Below are positions 56,103 through 64,000 of a DNA stretch of 64,000 nucleotides, one piece after another. Within the stretch, counting starts at the first letter, position 1. Every line of letters begins with the position of its first letter. The DNA is from Rhizobium bangladeshense (lineage in GTDB: Bacteria; Pseudomonadota; Alphaproteobacteria; Rhizobiales; Rhizobiaceae). Where the stretch lies: contig NZ_LYPL01000001.1 of NCBI RefSeq assembly GCF_001662075.1, forward strand, positions 1-64,000, read 5' to 3'. The position numbers and the translations under genes are program-made. The notes beneath the pieces are model-generated. The model was not told the DNA's origin. It ran no database searches and saw nothing but the letters and a program-made list of their open reading frames with translations.

Positions 56103-57205
56103 GCCGCCAACTTCAGCTTTTCCGGGAGCGTGGCAAGCAACCTGCAGACGCGCTCGATTTCGTCGTTGCTATGCCCCGCCGATATAGGCAGGCTGAGCTC
56201 GGTGGCATGCAGTTCATCGGCAATCGGATAATCGCCGGAAAGAATGCCTTGCATCGCCTTCTGCCGATGCGGCGGTATCGGATAATGCACCTCGGTCTTG
56301 ACTCCGTTATCGAGCAGCCATTGGCGCAATTCGTCGCGGGCCGGGTGACGTATCCCGAAAATATGAAATACGTCGTACTCGGCAGATCGACGAAGCGGTT
56401 GCGCGAGCCATTTCGGCAGGTTGGCAAAATAGATATCGGCCAATGCCCGCTTATGTGCAGTTACCTGCTCGAGGTGCCGCAGTTTGACCCGCAGGAATGC
56501 CGCCTGCATTTCATCAAGCCTGGAATTCACGCCGACATAGACGTTTTCGTACTTTTTCTTCGAACCATAATTGCGCATATGCCTGAGGCGATCGGCGAAC
56601 GCATCATCGTCCGTGACGATCGCGCCGGCATCTCCCAGAGCACCAAGGTTCTTGGTCGGATAGAAACTGAAGCAGCCGGCAATTCCAAAGGTCCCCGTCA
56701 GCTTGCCGTCATAGCGTGCGCCGTGAGACTGGGCGCAATCCTCGATCACCTGCAAGCCATGCTCGCGCGCAAATGCTGTAATCTCCGTCATCCGGCAGGC
56801 CTTGCCGAAAAGATGCGTCACACATATTGCCCGCGTGTTGCGTGTCAGCGCCGCGGGAAGGCGCTCCGGATCAATGTCGAACGTTTCGCGTTCCGGCTCT
56901 ACCAGAACGGGTTTGTGGCCGGCGCGAAGAATTGCCAGTATGGTGGCTATATAGGTGTTGGAGGCAACCATTATTTCGCTGCCCTTCGCCAGGTCGAGCG
57001 CTTCGATCGACAGGATCAGCGCATCCAGGCCATTGGCCACGCTGATGCAATGTTTGCTTTCGGCAAAGGCAGCGAATTCAGCTTCGAATGAGGAGACCTC
57101 ATTCCCAAGTATGTACCAACCGGAGCGAATGACGCGGGATGCAACCGCCTCCAACTCTTCCATCAGCGCGCGGTTGGCCTGCGCAAGGCTTTCATACTCA
57201 ATCAT
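56099..57205 (-). CDS. FdtB-like sugar aminotransferase
   Basis: A 368-residue PLP enzyme of the DegT/DnrJ/EryC1 family. The catalytic Lys lies in SFYPTKNLGALGDAG, and HLFGKACRMTEI and the VIEDCAQSHGARYDG region are typical. Coupled to an FdtA-like isomerase, it fits a dTDP-3-amino-3,6-dideoxyhexose transaminase. It is the only aminotransferase in the locus, so a role in the nonulosonate-like route cannot be excluded. The start is unsure: 57205 fits the usual N-terminus; 57220 is also possible. Overlaps wzm by four bases. Confidence 0.82.
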   Translation of the reverse strand: MIEYESLAQANRALMEELEAVASRVIRSGWYILGNEVSSFEAEFAAFAESKHCISVANGLDALILSIEALDLAKGSEIMVASNTYIATILAILRAGHKPVLVEPERETFDIDPERLPAALTRNTRAICVTHLFGKACRMTEITAFAREHGLQVIEDCAQSHGARYDGKLTGTFGIAGCFSFYPTKNLGALGDAGAIVTDDDAFADRLRHMRNYGSKKKYENVYVGVNSRLDEMQAAFLRVKLRHLEQVTAHKRALADIYFANLPKWLAQPLRRSAEYDVFHIFGIRHPARDELRQWLLDNGVKTEVHYPIPPHRQKAMQGILSGDYPIADELHATELSLPISAGHSNDEIERVCRLLATLPEKLKLAA

Positions 57206-57206
57206 C

Positions 57207-57581
57207 TCAGGGCCGTTCATAGGGGGTGTCGATGTAGTCGTCCTTATCGTACCCGTGAGAGGCAAAAACGAGCAGGATCGAACCGGGACCGAAGGTCATT
57301 TCGTGCCAGTCCCTTGGCTCTACCAGCAGGCACTGGTCCGGTGACGACAAGGTGATCTCTTCCCTGGCTTTTCCATCGTCCATCAAAACCATCACGCTTC
57401 CCGAAATCGCCACCAACGCCTGCCGGGTCCGGTGATGACGATGGCCGCCGCGTGTATATCCGTCGGCACCATAGATCCAGAAGCTCCGGACGACCGGAAA
57501 TGGCAATATTCCGTCCATGACGGTCAGCACGCCTCGTGCGTCGGACATCGTCTTTAACGTAAGCAGGGTAAAAGCAGACAA
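57207..57581 (-). CDS. FdtA/QdtA-like dTDP-sugar 3,4-ketoisomerase
   Basis: A 124-residue cupin-fold enzyme that moves the keto group of dTDP-4-keto-6-deoxyglucose to C3. The key motif GGHRHHRTRQALVAISG carries conserved His residues, followed by VEPRDWHEM. FdtA and QdtA differ in product stereochemistry and cannot be separated by eye. Only one base separates its stop from the aminotransferase ATG. Confidence 0.82.
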   Translation of the reverse strand: MSAFTLLTLKTMSDARGVLTVMDGILPFPVVRSFWIYGADGYTRGGHRHHRTRQALVAISGSVMVLMDDGKAREEITLSSPDQCLLVEPRDWHEMTFGPGSILLVFASHGYDKDDYIDTPYERP

Positions 57582-57605
57582 TATTGGTTTTCCAGTTTTG
57601 CGGGT

Positions 57606-58517
57606 TCAGCCGGGCGGGAAATGCGGAGCTGGTTCCCTCACCAGGCTGATGAGGTATCGACCGTAAGAGCTCTTTTCAAGTGGAGCGGCCAGCCTTAGCA
57701 ACTGCTCGGCATCGATGTATTCCAAATGAAAGGCGATTTCTTCGGGGCAGGCAATCTTCAGTCCCTGGCGCCGCTCTATGGTGGCAATGAACTGGCTGGC
57801 TTCAAGGAGTGAATCGTGCGTCCCCGTATCAAGCCAGGCGTGCCCTCTTCCGAGGACGGCAACGTTCAGCCTGCCGGCCGACAAATAATGCCGATTGATA
57901 TCGGTAATTTCGGTTTCACCGCGCGGCGATGGCTTCAAACCGGCAGCAATGTCAACCACGTCATTGTCGTAGAAATATAAACCCGTCACCGCATATGAAG
58001 AGCGGGGCCTGGATGGCTTTTCCTCCAGGCTGAGGACTTTGCCCTGACCGTCAAATTCCACCACCCCATACCGTTCGGGATCGTGGACTTTATATGCGAA
58101 GATCGTCGCTTCGTCCGATCTCGCGCAGGCCGCGGATAAATCGTGGGTCAGGAGGTTTCCGTAAAAGATATTGTCTCCCAGCACGAGGGCGGTTGCCTCT
58201 CGCCCGATGAATTCGCTGCCGATCGAGAATGCCTGGGGAATTCCGTCTGGCGCGGCCTGCACGGCATATTGAAGATTCAATCCCCATTGGGCGCCATCAC
58301 CCAGCAGCTGTTCAAACCGTGGGGTGTCCTGAGGCGTCGAGATAATCAGGATATCCCGGATACCTGCAAGCATCAGCGTTGACAGCGGATAGTAGATCAT
58401 CGGCTTGTCAAAAACCGGAAGGAGTTGCTTCGAAATGGCGAGGGTCGCGGGATGGAGCCGAGTGCCTGAGCCACCGGCGAGCAATATACCTTTGCGCAGC
58501 TTATTCTTCGAAGACAA
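57606..58517 (-). CDS. rmlA: Glucose-1-phosphate thymidylyltransferase
   Basis: A 303-residue enzyme making dTDP-glucose from dTTP and glucose-1-phosphate. The signature is [20 protein letters not shown] with [23 protein letters not shown], and later VLGDNIFYG and [14 protein letters not shown] at 58517 just after an AGGAGG site was chosen; the longer reading frame to 58622 adds a non-family N-terminus. It heads the operon that includes the FdtA- and FdtB-like genes and wzm/wzt. rmlB lies 18 kb away. Confidence 0.9.
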   Translation of the reverse strand: MSSKNKLRKGILLAGGSGTRLHPATLAISKQLLPVFDKPMIYYPLSTLMLAGIRDILIISTPQDTPRFEQLLGDGAQWGLNLQYAVQAAPDGIPQAFSIGSEFIGREATALVLGDNIFYGNLLTHDLSAACARSDEATIFAYKVHDPERYGVVEFDGQGKVLSLEEKPSRPRSSYAVTGLYFYDNDVVDIAAGLKPSPRGETEITDINRHYLSAGRLNVAVLGRGHAWLDTGTHDSLLEASQFIATIERRQGLKIACPEEIAFHLEYIDAEQLLRLAAPLEKSSYGRYLISLVREPAPHFPPG

Positions 58518-58745
58518 GAGACCTCCTGCAACTGGTAAATCGCGCGCACCCACGAGCCATCGTGATGGTGATCGCTGTTTGACACTGCTCACTACAGATA
58601 GATCGATCGGCATGCAATGCACTTACCGAGACGGGAAACAGCCTAATCGCGCATCAATCCAGCATTGGTCGAAGATAATCTGCAGTACTGGATTGCGACG
58701 CCGCCATTCCGTCTGCTACGGGTTGGCGATTTCGCCCCTTAGAAT

Positions 58746-59555
58746 GTGAGCAAGACACCCGTCAAAATGGCTGCAGACACTGCCGATCCACGCCCTCCCC
58801 GGATAAGCCTCATCACTGTTTGCTGGAACGCCGAGCGGACCATTGCCGATACGTTGCGATCCATCGACGCTCAGAGCTACCGCAATTTCGAGCACATCAT
58901 CATCGACGGTGGCTCGAGCGATTCCACACTCGCGATCATCGCTTCGGCGCCGGCGGAGAACCGCCGCGTACTTTCGGGACGAGACGGTGGCATCTATGAG
59001 GCCATGAACAAGGGGATTGGTCTTGCGAGCGGCGACATTATCGGCTTCTTGAATGCGGATGACACCTTCGAGAGCAGCGTCTCTCTCGATACCGTGGCCG
59101 CCGCGCTGGAAGACGAGGCATATGACGGCTGCTACGGCGATCTCATCTATGTTTCCAACCAGAATACCGATCGCAAAGTCCGCTATTGGAAATCCTGTGC
59201 GTTCGAACCCGGTTCCTTTGGACGCGGTTGGTGCCCGCCGCATCCGACATTCTACGTCCGGCGTCGCATCTATGACCGGTTTGGGACGTTTGATCTGCGC
59301 TATCGATTGGCAGCCGACGTCGAGCTTATGATGCGATTCTTGGAAGTCGCGCGCATCAGAACCATTTATATCCCCCACGTGTTGGTCAGGATGCGCTTGG
59401 GGGGCGCCACAAACAAAAACGTCCAGAACATATCGCGTCAGAACAAGGAAGTGTTGCGCGCGCTTGCCGACCACGGCTTCAGGGTCTCAACCCCTCTATT
59501 CTGGGCATCGAAGCTTGTGAACCGCCTCGGCCAGTTCCTCACCCGAAATCGATAG
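58746..59555 (+). CDS. Glycosyltransferase family 2
   Basis: A 269-residue GT-A enzyme with LITVCWNAERTIADTLRSI, IDGGSSDSTL and FLNADDTFE (metal-binding). WWP-like GWCPPHPTFYVRR is the usual acceptor-site segment of WcaA-type transferases. The start is uncertain: GTG at 58746 or ATG at 58767. Divergent from rmlA and convergent with the anti-sigma gene, it belongs to the glycan locus boundary. Confidence 0.85.
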   Translation: MSKTPVKMAADTADPRPPRISLITVCWNAERTIADTLRSIDAQSYRNFEHIIIDGGSSDSTLAIIASAPAENRRVLSGRDGGIYEAMNKGIGLASGDIIGFLNADDTFESSVSLDTVAAALEDEAYDGCYGDLIYVSNQNTDRKVRYWKSCAFEPGSFGRGWCPPHPTFYVRRRIYDRFGTFDLRYRLAADVELMMRFLEVARIRTIYIPHVLVRMRLGGATNKNVQNISRQNKEVLRALADHGFRVSTPLFWASKLVNRLGQFLTRNR

Positions 59556-59596
59556 CAGGCGCATCAAGTCAGGTTTGACGCAGGGCCAATCGCTGG

Positions 59597-60397
59597 TCAG
59601 GCAGCCACCCTGCCGCGCAGCCCATCAGCAATCGCTGCCATCCTGTCGGCCGCCGCATGGCCGATCAGCATGAAGGCGTGCCTCCCGTTCGACCAGTAGA
59701 CGACGTTCATGCCTTTGCGGCTTTCGAGGTCCGGCGCTTTGGGGCCGGCATCGGACCGGACGATGCAAAGCGCCATGGGCCCGGTTTCAGGGTCGAGATA
59801 GCCGATCTGGGCGAGCGGTTTGCCGTCATATTGCAGCAGCAGAGCGCGTTTGAAATCGACGCCCGGAAGCGAAACGGCTTCGGGAGAGAGCGATAGGCCG
59901 AGTTTGTCGTCGAGGGGGGCGAGCTGGGCAGCCTGAGACTCCCTGGCCGGCGTCGGGCCGGCCAGCGTTTCCGCGGTATAGAGCGAGATATACTCGGCGA
60001 CCACGGCGCGCCACTCGCTGCTTTCGTCCTTTGTCGAAAAGCCTCTGCCAAGACCGAGGACGGCGCGATCGATGGCGATGCCGGCGACGAGCGAAGCGGC
60101 GAGCGCGGCGAGGAAGCGGCGGCGGCTGGCAGCGGGCGCCGAGGCGGCTTTTGCATCCTCCCGCGCAGGGATGGCTTCGAGCATTCTTTCCAGTTTTTCG
60201 CGCGGCGCTTCCTGCAGCAGCGACGCAAAGGCCTGCTCGAACGGCAGGCTGGCGCGCGCCAGCAACTCCAGTCGTTCGGCAACGCGCTCGTCTTCCTTCA
60301 CAATGGCCTCGATGCGGACGGCATCTTCGGCCGTCAGTTCGCCATCGATGAAGGCGGTCAGTTCCTCGTCGGAGGGAGTGGTGTATTTCGTATTCAT
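59597..60397 (-). CDS. Membrane anti-sigma factor
   Basis: A 266-residue protein. The N-terminal 85 residues are the anti-sigma domain (DEELTAFIDGELTAEDAV), followed by a membrane segment FLAALAASLVAGIAI (about residues 90-110) and a periplasmic C-terminal domain. It overlaps the sigma gene by four bases (60394-60397), the usual arrangement for a coupled anti-sigma. It probably holds the sigma factor inactive until an envelope or redox signal arrives; no zinc-binding Cys-rich motif (ZAS type) is visible. Confidence 0.88.
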   Translation of the reverse strand: MNTKYTTPSDEELTAFIDGELTAEDAVRIEAIVKEDERVAERLELLARASLPFEQAFASLLQEAPREKLERMLEAIPAREDAKAASAPAASRRRFLAALAASLVAGIAIDRAVLGLGRGFSTKDESSEWRAVVAEYISLYTAETLAGPTPARESQAAQLAPLDDKLGLSLSPEAVSLPGVDFKRALLLQYDGKPLAQIGYLDPETGPMALCIVRSDAGPKAPDLESRKGMNVVYWSNGRHAFMLIGHAAADRMAAIADGLRGRVAA

Positions 60398-60999
60398 TGC
60401 CGTCCCCCTTCCCGCTCTTCGCCGGAGAGCTTGGCGCGGGCTGCCGCCAGCCGGCTCATCACGGTGCCGATCGGGATATCCAGTATGCCTGCAACCTCGC
60501 GATAGGAAAGTCCTTCGACATAGGCGAGGAAAACCACCGTTCTCTGCGCCTCGGGCAGGGCATTCACCCGTTTCAGCACCTGCCCCGCCATCACATGCGT
60601 CTCGGTATCATGCGCGCCGTCGAAGATCAGCGCGTTCCCCGCATCGACGAAGCCCTGGCCCTGGCGCACCCGGCGCGAGCGGATTTCGTTCAGCCAGATC
60701 GAATGCAGGATCGAAAACAGCCAGCGGTCGAGCCGGGTGCCGGGGACGAATTGATCGGCGCGCTCCAGCGCGCGAAGGCAGGTTGCCTGCACCAGGTCGT
60801 CGGCGACATCGCGCTGATGCGAGAGAACAAGACCATAACGCCAGAGCCTTGCCAGATTTTCCGTCAGGCCGCTCCTGATATCCGCTGCGCTGGCGATGGC
60901 CGCCTCCGACGATCCTGTATTTTTCGGGACCGCCGGATGAACCGGCGATTCCGTTCTTGCGCGACTATAGGCAGGAAATGAGGCGCGCGCGACCGACAT
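60394..60999 (-). CDS. ECF RNA polymerase sigma factor
   Basis: A 201-residue group 4 sigma-70 protein with region 2 (VADDLVQATCLRALERADQF...RLDRWLFSILHSIWLNEIRSRR) and region 4 (LPEAQRTVVFLAYVEGLSYREVAGILDIPIGTVMSRL). The ATG at 60999 was chosen; an upstream frame start at 61035 overlaps the TPR stop region. It is cotranscribed with the TPR gene and anti-sigma gene; a shared promoter motif suggests self-activation and activation of the divergent type III PKS. Confidence 0.9.
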   Translation of the reverse strand: MSVARASFPAYSRARTESPVHPAVPKNTGSSEAAIASAADIRSGLTENLARLWRYGLVLSHQRDVADDLVQATCLRALERADQFVPGTRLDRWLFSILHSIWLNEIRSRRVRQGQGFVDAGNALIFDGAHDTETHVMAGQVLKRVNALPEAQRTVVFLAYVEGLSYREVAGILDIPIGTVMSRLAAARAKLSGEEREGGRQ

Positions 61000-61043
61000 T
61001 CTCACATGCCTTTCTGGTTCCGTCTTCCCGCCCATGCCGGCAA

Positions 61044-61580
61044 TCAGATCTTCGACGGATCGAGGATGGCCGCGTTCAGATCCTGATACTCCTCGCAGGC
61101 CGTGCCGCAGATCGCCTTGATGGCCCTCAACTGCTCCTTGGCGAGATCGAGCCGGCCCTTGATGACATAGGCTTCGCCGAGATATTCGCGCACCTTGGCA
61201 TATTGCGGGTCCATCTTCACCGATTGAAGGTAATAGGAGATGCCTTCGTCGGTGCGGCCGAGCCTACGGGTGGCATAACCGCGATAATTCAGCACTTCGG
61301 CGCTGTTCTGGTCCTTGACCGTATCGAGCATGGCAAGCGCCTCCTCATAACGGCCGGCCTTGGCCAGCGAATAGGCATAATCGGTGCGGTTCTCATCCGA
61401 GACATTGGCGCCCTGCTGCTTGACGCATTTCCTGGTCTTCTGGTCGTAGATCTCGCCCTTCTTGCAGGTCGGCATCGTGCTGTTGTCATCGCCGACCGCA
61501 AAGACAGGGCCGGAGAAAAGGGAAGCGGCAAGGCAGCCGCTGAGAAGGATGGAAGCAAAACGGGCTGTCATGATCGTCAT
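61044..61580 (-). CDS. Secreted TPR-repeat protein
   Basis: A 178-residue exported protein with a signal peptide (SILLSGCLAASLFSG, ending near FAVGDD), two Cys in CKKGEIYDQKTRKC and another pair (ICGTACEEY) near the end, and three TPR-like helix pairs between residues 65 and 155. It is the first gene of the ECF operon and may sense or relay an envelope signal. The ATG at 61580 has a GAGGAG site. Its promoter motif is shared with the divergent PKS. Confidence 0.8.
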   Translation of the reverse strand: MTIMTARFASILLSGCLAASLFSGPVFAVGDDNSTMPTCKKGEIYDQKTRKCVKQQGANVSDENRTDYAYSLAKAGRYEEALAMLDTVKDQNSAEVLNYRGYATRRLGRTDEGISYYLQSVKMDPQYAKVREYLGEAYVIKGRLDLAKEQLRAIKAICGTACEEYQDLNAAILDPSKI

Positions 61581-61611
61581 CGGAAACTCCTCGAAAGTGA
61601 CGTTGCGAGGA

Positions 61612-61640
61612 GAAAACACCGCTGCCCCGGACTTTATTCG
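61612..61640 (-). promoter_or_regulatory. Candidate ECF promoter of the TPR-sigma-anti-sigma operon
   Basis: On the minus strand, CGAATAAA (61640-61633), 15 bases, then GTTTTC (61617-61612), ending about 31 bases before the TPR start. The same pattern with identical spacing is found facing the PKS gene, as expected for autoregulated ECF operons. Confidence 0.65.
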
Positions 61641-61686
61641 CCGGCCTCCTATTTTCTCCATAACGGCTTCGTGAAGCCACCGACGC

Positions 61687-61715
61687 CGAATAAATCACCG
61701 GGACCGGGTGTTCTC
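61687..61715 (+). promoter_or_regulatory. Candidate ECF promoter of the type III PKS operon
   Basis: On the plus strand, CGAATAAA (61687-61694), 15 bases, then GTTCTC (61710-61715), 32 bases before the PKS start. It matches the minus-strand element at 13 of 14 motif positions with the same spacer. Confidence 0.65.
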
Positions 61716-61747
61716 AGCGTTGCGCCGGGAACGACAAGGAGAATTCC

Positions 61748-62800
61748 GTGACCGATACTGTAAAACTCGTCAGCCTCGCCGTCGCCGCACCCGAACATGT
61801 CATTCTCCAGAAGCAAGCGCTCGAAGCCTCCGCCCGGCTGTTTGCCGACCGTTTCGAGGACTTTCGCCATCTTGCCCGTGTCTTCGACAGTGCTGGCATC
61901 CAAAAGCGCCATGCCGCGCGCCCGCTTGCCTGGTTCGACGAAGCCCATGGCTGGCAGGACCGGATGCAGGCCTATGCGGAGGTGGCAGGCGGGCTCTTCG
62001 TCGAGACCGCGAGCTCAGCCCTTCAGCAGGCCGGGCTTGAGGCCGGCGATGTCGATTGTGTGGTGACGGTCTCCTCGACCGGTTTTACGACCCCGAGCAT
62101 CGATGCGCAGATGGCCCGCCGGATGGGTTTCAGGGCCGATATCGAGCGGGTGCCGGTCTTCGGGCTCGGCTGTGCGGCCGGCGTGTCGGGTTTTGCCATC
62201 GCCGCGCATCTGGCGCGGAGCCGGCCGGGCGCCGTCGTGCTGTTCGTCTCGATCGAGCTTTGCACGCTGGCCTTCCGCCTCGATGAGCTGACGCGGCCGA
62301 ACATCATCGCGACGGCGCTGTTCGGCGACGGCGCCGCCGCCTGCGTGTTGCGATCGGGCGACGGCGGGCTGGCGGAAGTGGAATCGACCGGCGAGCATCT
62401 CTTTTCCGACACGCTCGATATCATGGGCTGGAAGATCGACGACGGCGGCTTCGGCATCGTGCTGGCGCAAGCCCTGCCGCCTTTTGCCGAGCAGGAGCTC
62501 GGCCCGGCGGTGACGGCCATTCTCGCGCGAAACGGGCTGGCACTAGACGATATCGACCGCTTCATCTGCCATCCCGGCGGCACGAAAGTGCTGGCGGCGA
62601 TGGAAAGCGCGCTTTCGTTGACACCGGGTACGCTTGATCACGAGCGCGGCGTGCTTGCCGACTACGGCAATATGTCGTCGCCGACCGTTCTCTTCGTGCT
62701 GGAGCGGGCGATCCGCGCCGGATTGCCGGAGCGCGCCGCGATGATCGCCATGGGACCGGGCTTTTCGGCGAGCTGCGTGACGCTCAAGAGAACGGCATGA
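61748..62800 (+). CDS. Type III polyketide synthase
   Basis: A 350-residue chalcone-synthase-like enzyme that builds a polyketide from an acyl-CoA starter and malonyl-CoA. The catalytic triad is visible: Cys142 in VFGLGCAAGVSG, His275 in FICHPGG and Asn308 in ADYGNMSS. The overlap of four bases with a methyltransferase-like gene is that of alkylresorcinol/alkylpyrone operons. The product is likely a long-chain alkylpyrone or alkylresorcinol-type lipid (inference). Controlled by an ECF-like promoter. Confidence 0.9.
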   Translation: MTDTVKLVSLAVAAPEHVILQKQALEASARLFADRFEDFRHLARVFDSAGIQKRHAARPLAWFDEAHGWQDRMQAYAEVAGGLFVETASSALQQAGLEAGDVDCVVTVSSTGFTTPSIDAQMARRMGFRADIERVPVFGLGCAAGVSGFAIAAHLARSRPGAVVLFVSIELCTLAFRLDELTRPNIIATALFGDGAAACVLRSGDGGLAEVESTGEHLFSDTLDIMGWKIDDGGFGIVLAQALPPFAEQELGPAVTAILARNGLALDDIDRFICHPGGTKVLAAMESALSLTPGTLDHERGVLADYGNMSSPTVLFVLERAIRAGLPERAAMIAMGPGFSASCVTLKRTA

Positions 62801-63300
62801 TGTGGCCGTCGATCGCGCTGCTTGCCTTCGTAACGCTGCAGCGGCTGGGAGAGCTCGTCATCGCCCGGCGCAACACCGCCGCCCTTCTCGCCCGAGGCGG
62901 CCGGGAAGTTGCCCCGGAGCACTATCCCGTCATGGTGGCAATACATGCCGCCTGGATCATCGGCCTCTGGCTCCTGGCACCGGGCAGGCCCGTCCAGCTC
63001 TTCTGGTTCCTGGTTTTCATGGGACTGCAGGCGTTACGGCTCTGGGTGCTGGCGACGCTGAAGGACCGCTGGACGACACGCATCGTCATCCTGCGGGGAG
63101 CGCCGCTCGTCAGCTCCGGCCCCTATCGTTTCCTGCGGCATCCGAACTATGCGATCGTCATCGGCGAGATCGCCACCCTTCCCCTCGCCTTCGGTCTGCC
63201 GGTCTACGCGGTCGTCTTTTCGCTTTTCAACGCCGCAATCCTGCATGTGCGCATCAAGGCCGAAAATGCCGCACTGGAAAGCGCAATGATTTTGAAATGA
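62797..63300 (+). CDS. Isoprenylcysteine carboxyl methyltransferase-like protein
   Basis: A 167-residue membrane protein with four or five hydrophobic segments. The SSGPYRFLRHPNYAIVIGE motif is the SAM/phospholipid-binding signature of the ICMT/PEMT-like family. In known type III PKS operons such proteins O-methylate the polyketide (alkylpyrone or alkylresorcinol ether). It overlaps the PKS by four bases (62797-62800). Confidence 0.88.
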   Translation: MMWPSIALLAFVTLQRLGELVIARRNTAALLARGGREVAPEHYPVMVAIHAAWIIGLWLLAPGRPVQLFWFLVFMGLQALRLWVLATLKDRWTTRIVILRGAPLVSSGPYRFLRHPNYAIVIGEIATLPLAFGLPVYAVVFSLFNAAILHVRIKAENAALESAMILK

Positions 63301-63372
63301 ATGCGATTTTTCGTTTGCGCCGTGGGATCGGCGGGGGCATTTTCAACCGATGACAAAGCGGAATGCAGGGGA

Positions 63373-64000
63373 ATGACCAAGAACGCAATCGTGCTCGGCG
63401 CCGGTATCGTCGGGGTGTCAACGGCTATTCATCTTCAGCGGCGCGGCCGGCAGGTGACGCTGATCGATCGGAAGGATCCGGGCAGCGAAACCTCCTTCGG
63501 CAATGCCGGCCTGATCCAGCGCGAAGGCGTCGCGCCCTACGGCTTTCCCCAGCAACTCGGCCTGTTGCTGCGTTATGCACTCAACAACGAAATCGATGCC
63601 CATTATCATCTCAGTGCCTTGCCAAGCCAGCTCGCCTTTCTTGCCCGTTACTGGTGGAACTCGAATGCCCGGCGCCACGCGGTCATCACACGGGCCTATG
63701 CGCCGCTGATCGAAAACTCTGTTGCCGAGCACAAGGACCTGATCGAGGCCTCGCAGGCGCAGGCGCTGATCCGCAAGGACGGCTGGATTAAGATCTTCCG
63801 GACCGAGGCGACGCGCGACGAGGCGCTCGCCGAGGCCGCCCTTTGGCAGAGCGAATTCGGCGTGACCTATGACAGCCTCACGTCCGCCGATATCGCCCGC
63901 ATCGAACCCGATATTACCGTCCGTTTCGCCGGCGGTATCCGCTGGCGCGATCCCTGGTCGGTGCTCGATCCGCATGCGCTGACAGCGGCCTATCGCCGCT
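63373..64000 (+). CDS. FAD-dependent oxidoreductase (DadA-like), truncated by the window end
   Basis: The first 209 residues are present, starting TKNAIVLGAGIVGVSTAIHLQRRG, an FAD-binding GxGxxG, followed by RKDPGSETSFGNAGLI typical of the D-amino-acid dehydrogenase/DAO family. Residues up to the window end contain RYWWNSN and DSLTSADIARIEPDIT, as in DadA. The ATG at 63373 follows GCAGGGGA. The C-terminus is outside. It begins 72 bases after the ICMT-like gene, so may be third in the PKS operon or independent. Confidence 0.85.
   Translation, partial: MTKNAIVLGAGIVGVSTAIHLQRRGRQVTLIDRKDPGSETSFGNAGLIQREGVAPYGFPQQLGLLLRYALNNEIDAHYHLSALPSQLAFLARYWWNSNARRHAVITRAYAPLIENSVAEHKDLIEASQAQALIRKDGWIKIFRTEATRDEALAEAALWQSEFGVTYDSLTSADIARIEPDITVRFAGGIRWRDPWSVLDPHALTAAYRR

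Noticed and set aside
56099-57205. Aminotransferase as LegC of the nonulosonate-like pathway
   Set aside because: It is coupled to an FdtA-like ketoisomerase and fits FdtB better; kept as an open alternative in the entry.

Overview
The window reads as chromosomal DNA of a fast-growing Rhizobium, in the R. etli / R. leguminosarum group. The evidence is high GC, dense short-spaced genes, a protein matching the family and length of the rhizobial lipid A oxidase LpxQ, paired periplasmic L,D-transpeptidases, a DUF1127 small protein, an alphaproteobacterial-type gshA, and intergenic palindromes of a kind common in rhizobia. The species assignment is inference from protein style, not from a database match.

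Region 1 (1-28.6 kb) is core-like. It holds an aldo/keto reductase, a HAD phosphatase, tag glycosylase with a secreted partner, two L,D-transpeptidases, lpxQ, the glycolate oxidase operon glcD-glcE-glcF (minus strand) with a divergent LysR regulator, a NUDIX hydrolase, a PiT phosphate transporter, rsmE, gshA, a DUF937 protein, DUF1127, LysR and TetR regulators, MAPEG and small membrane proteins, guaB, a Tat-exported metallo-beta-lactamase-fold protein, a DHA2-type MFS transporter, a VOC protein, rlmE and ppx. It ends at tRNA-Gln(CTG).

Region 2 (about 28.66-36.19 kb) is a probable small island behind the tRNA gene. It is bounded by the tRNA 3' end and an imperfect 22/25 direct copy of it at 36166-36190. 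It carries two divergent winged-helix/STAND ATPase regulators (one full length, one apparently truncated) and a likely operon of an alpha/beta hydrolase, a DJ-1/PfpI protein and a small monooxygenase. No integrase is visible.

Region 3 (36.4-59.6 kb) is a surface-polysaccharide locus, most likely O-antigen, exported by a Wzm/Wzt ABC transporter. A run of 21 minus-strand genes (58517 down to 39704), mostly overlapping by a few bases, encodes rmlA, FdtA- and FdtB-like enzymes (a dTDP-3-amino-3,6-dideoxyhexose with rmlB), Wzm/Wzt, and a nonulosonic-acid-like module: LegB-like dehydratase, nucleotidyltransferase, SDR, radical SAM/SPASM protein, NeuB-like synthase, SpsF-like cytidylyltransferase, PseG-like hydrolase, WbqC, PIG-L deacetylase. 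DUF115-like and TIGR04325-like proteins, glycosyltransferases and methyltransferases follow. gmd-fcl (GDP-L-fucose) and rmlB lie at one end and a family 2 glycosyltransferase at the other. The nonulosonate-like module has no dedicated aminotransferase or acetyltransferase in the window but contains radical SAM and deacetylase genes, so the product may be unusual.

Region 4 (59.6-64 kb) is an ECF sigma system: a secreted TPR protein, the sigma factor and a membrane anti-sigma factor on the minus strand, and a divergent type III polyketide synthase / isoprenylcysteine-methyltransferase-like operon on the plus strand. A FAD oxidoreductase follows and runs off the window. The two divergent transcription units share one promoter-like motif, CGAATAAA-N15-GTTYTC, suggesting that the polyketide operon belongs to the sigma factor's regulon.
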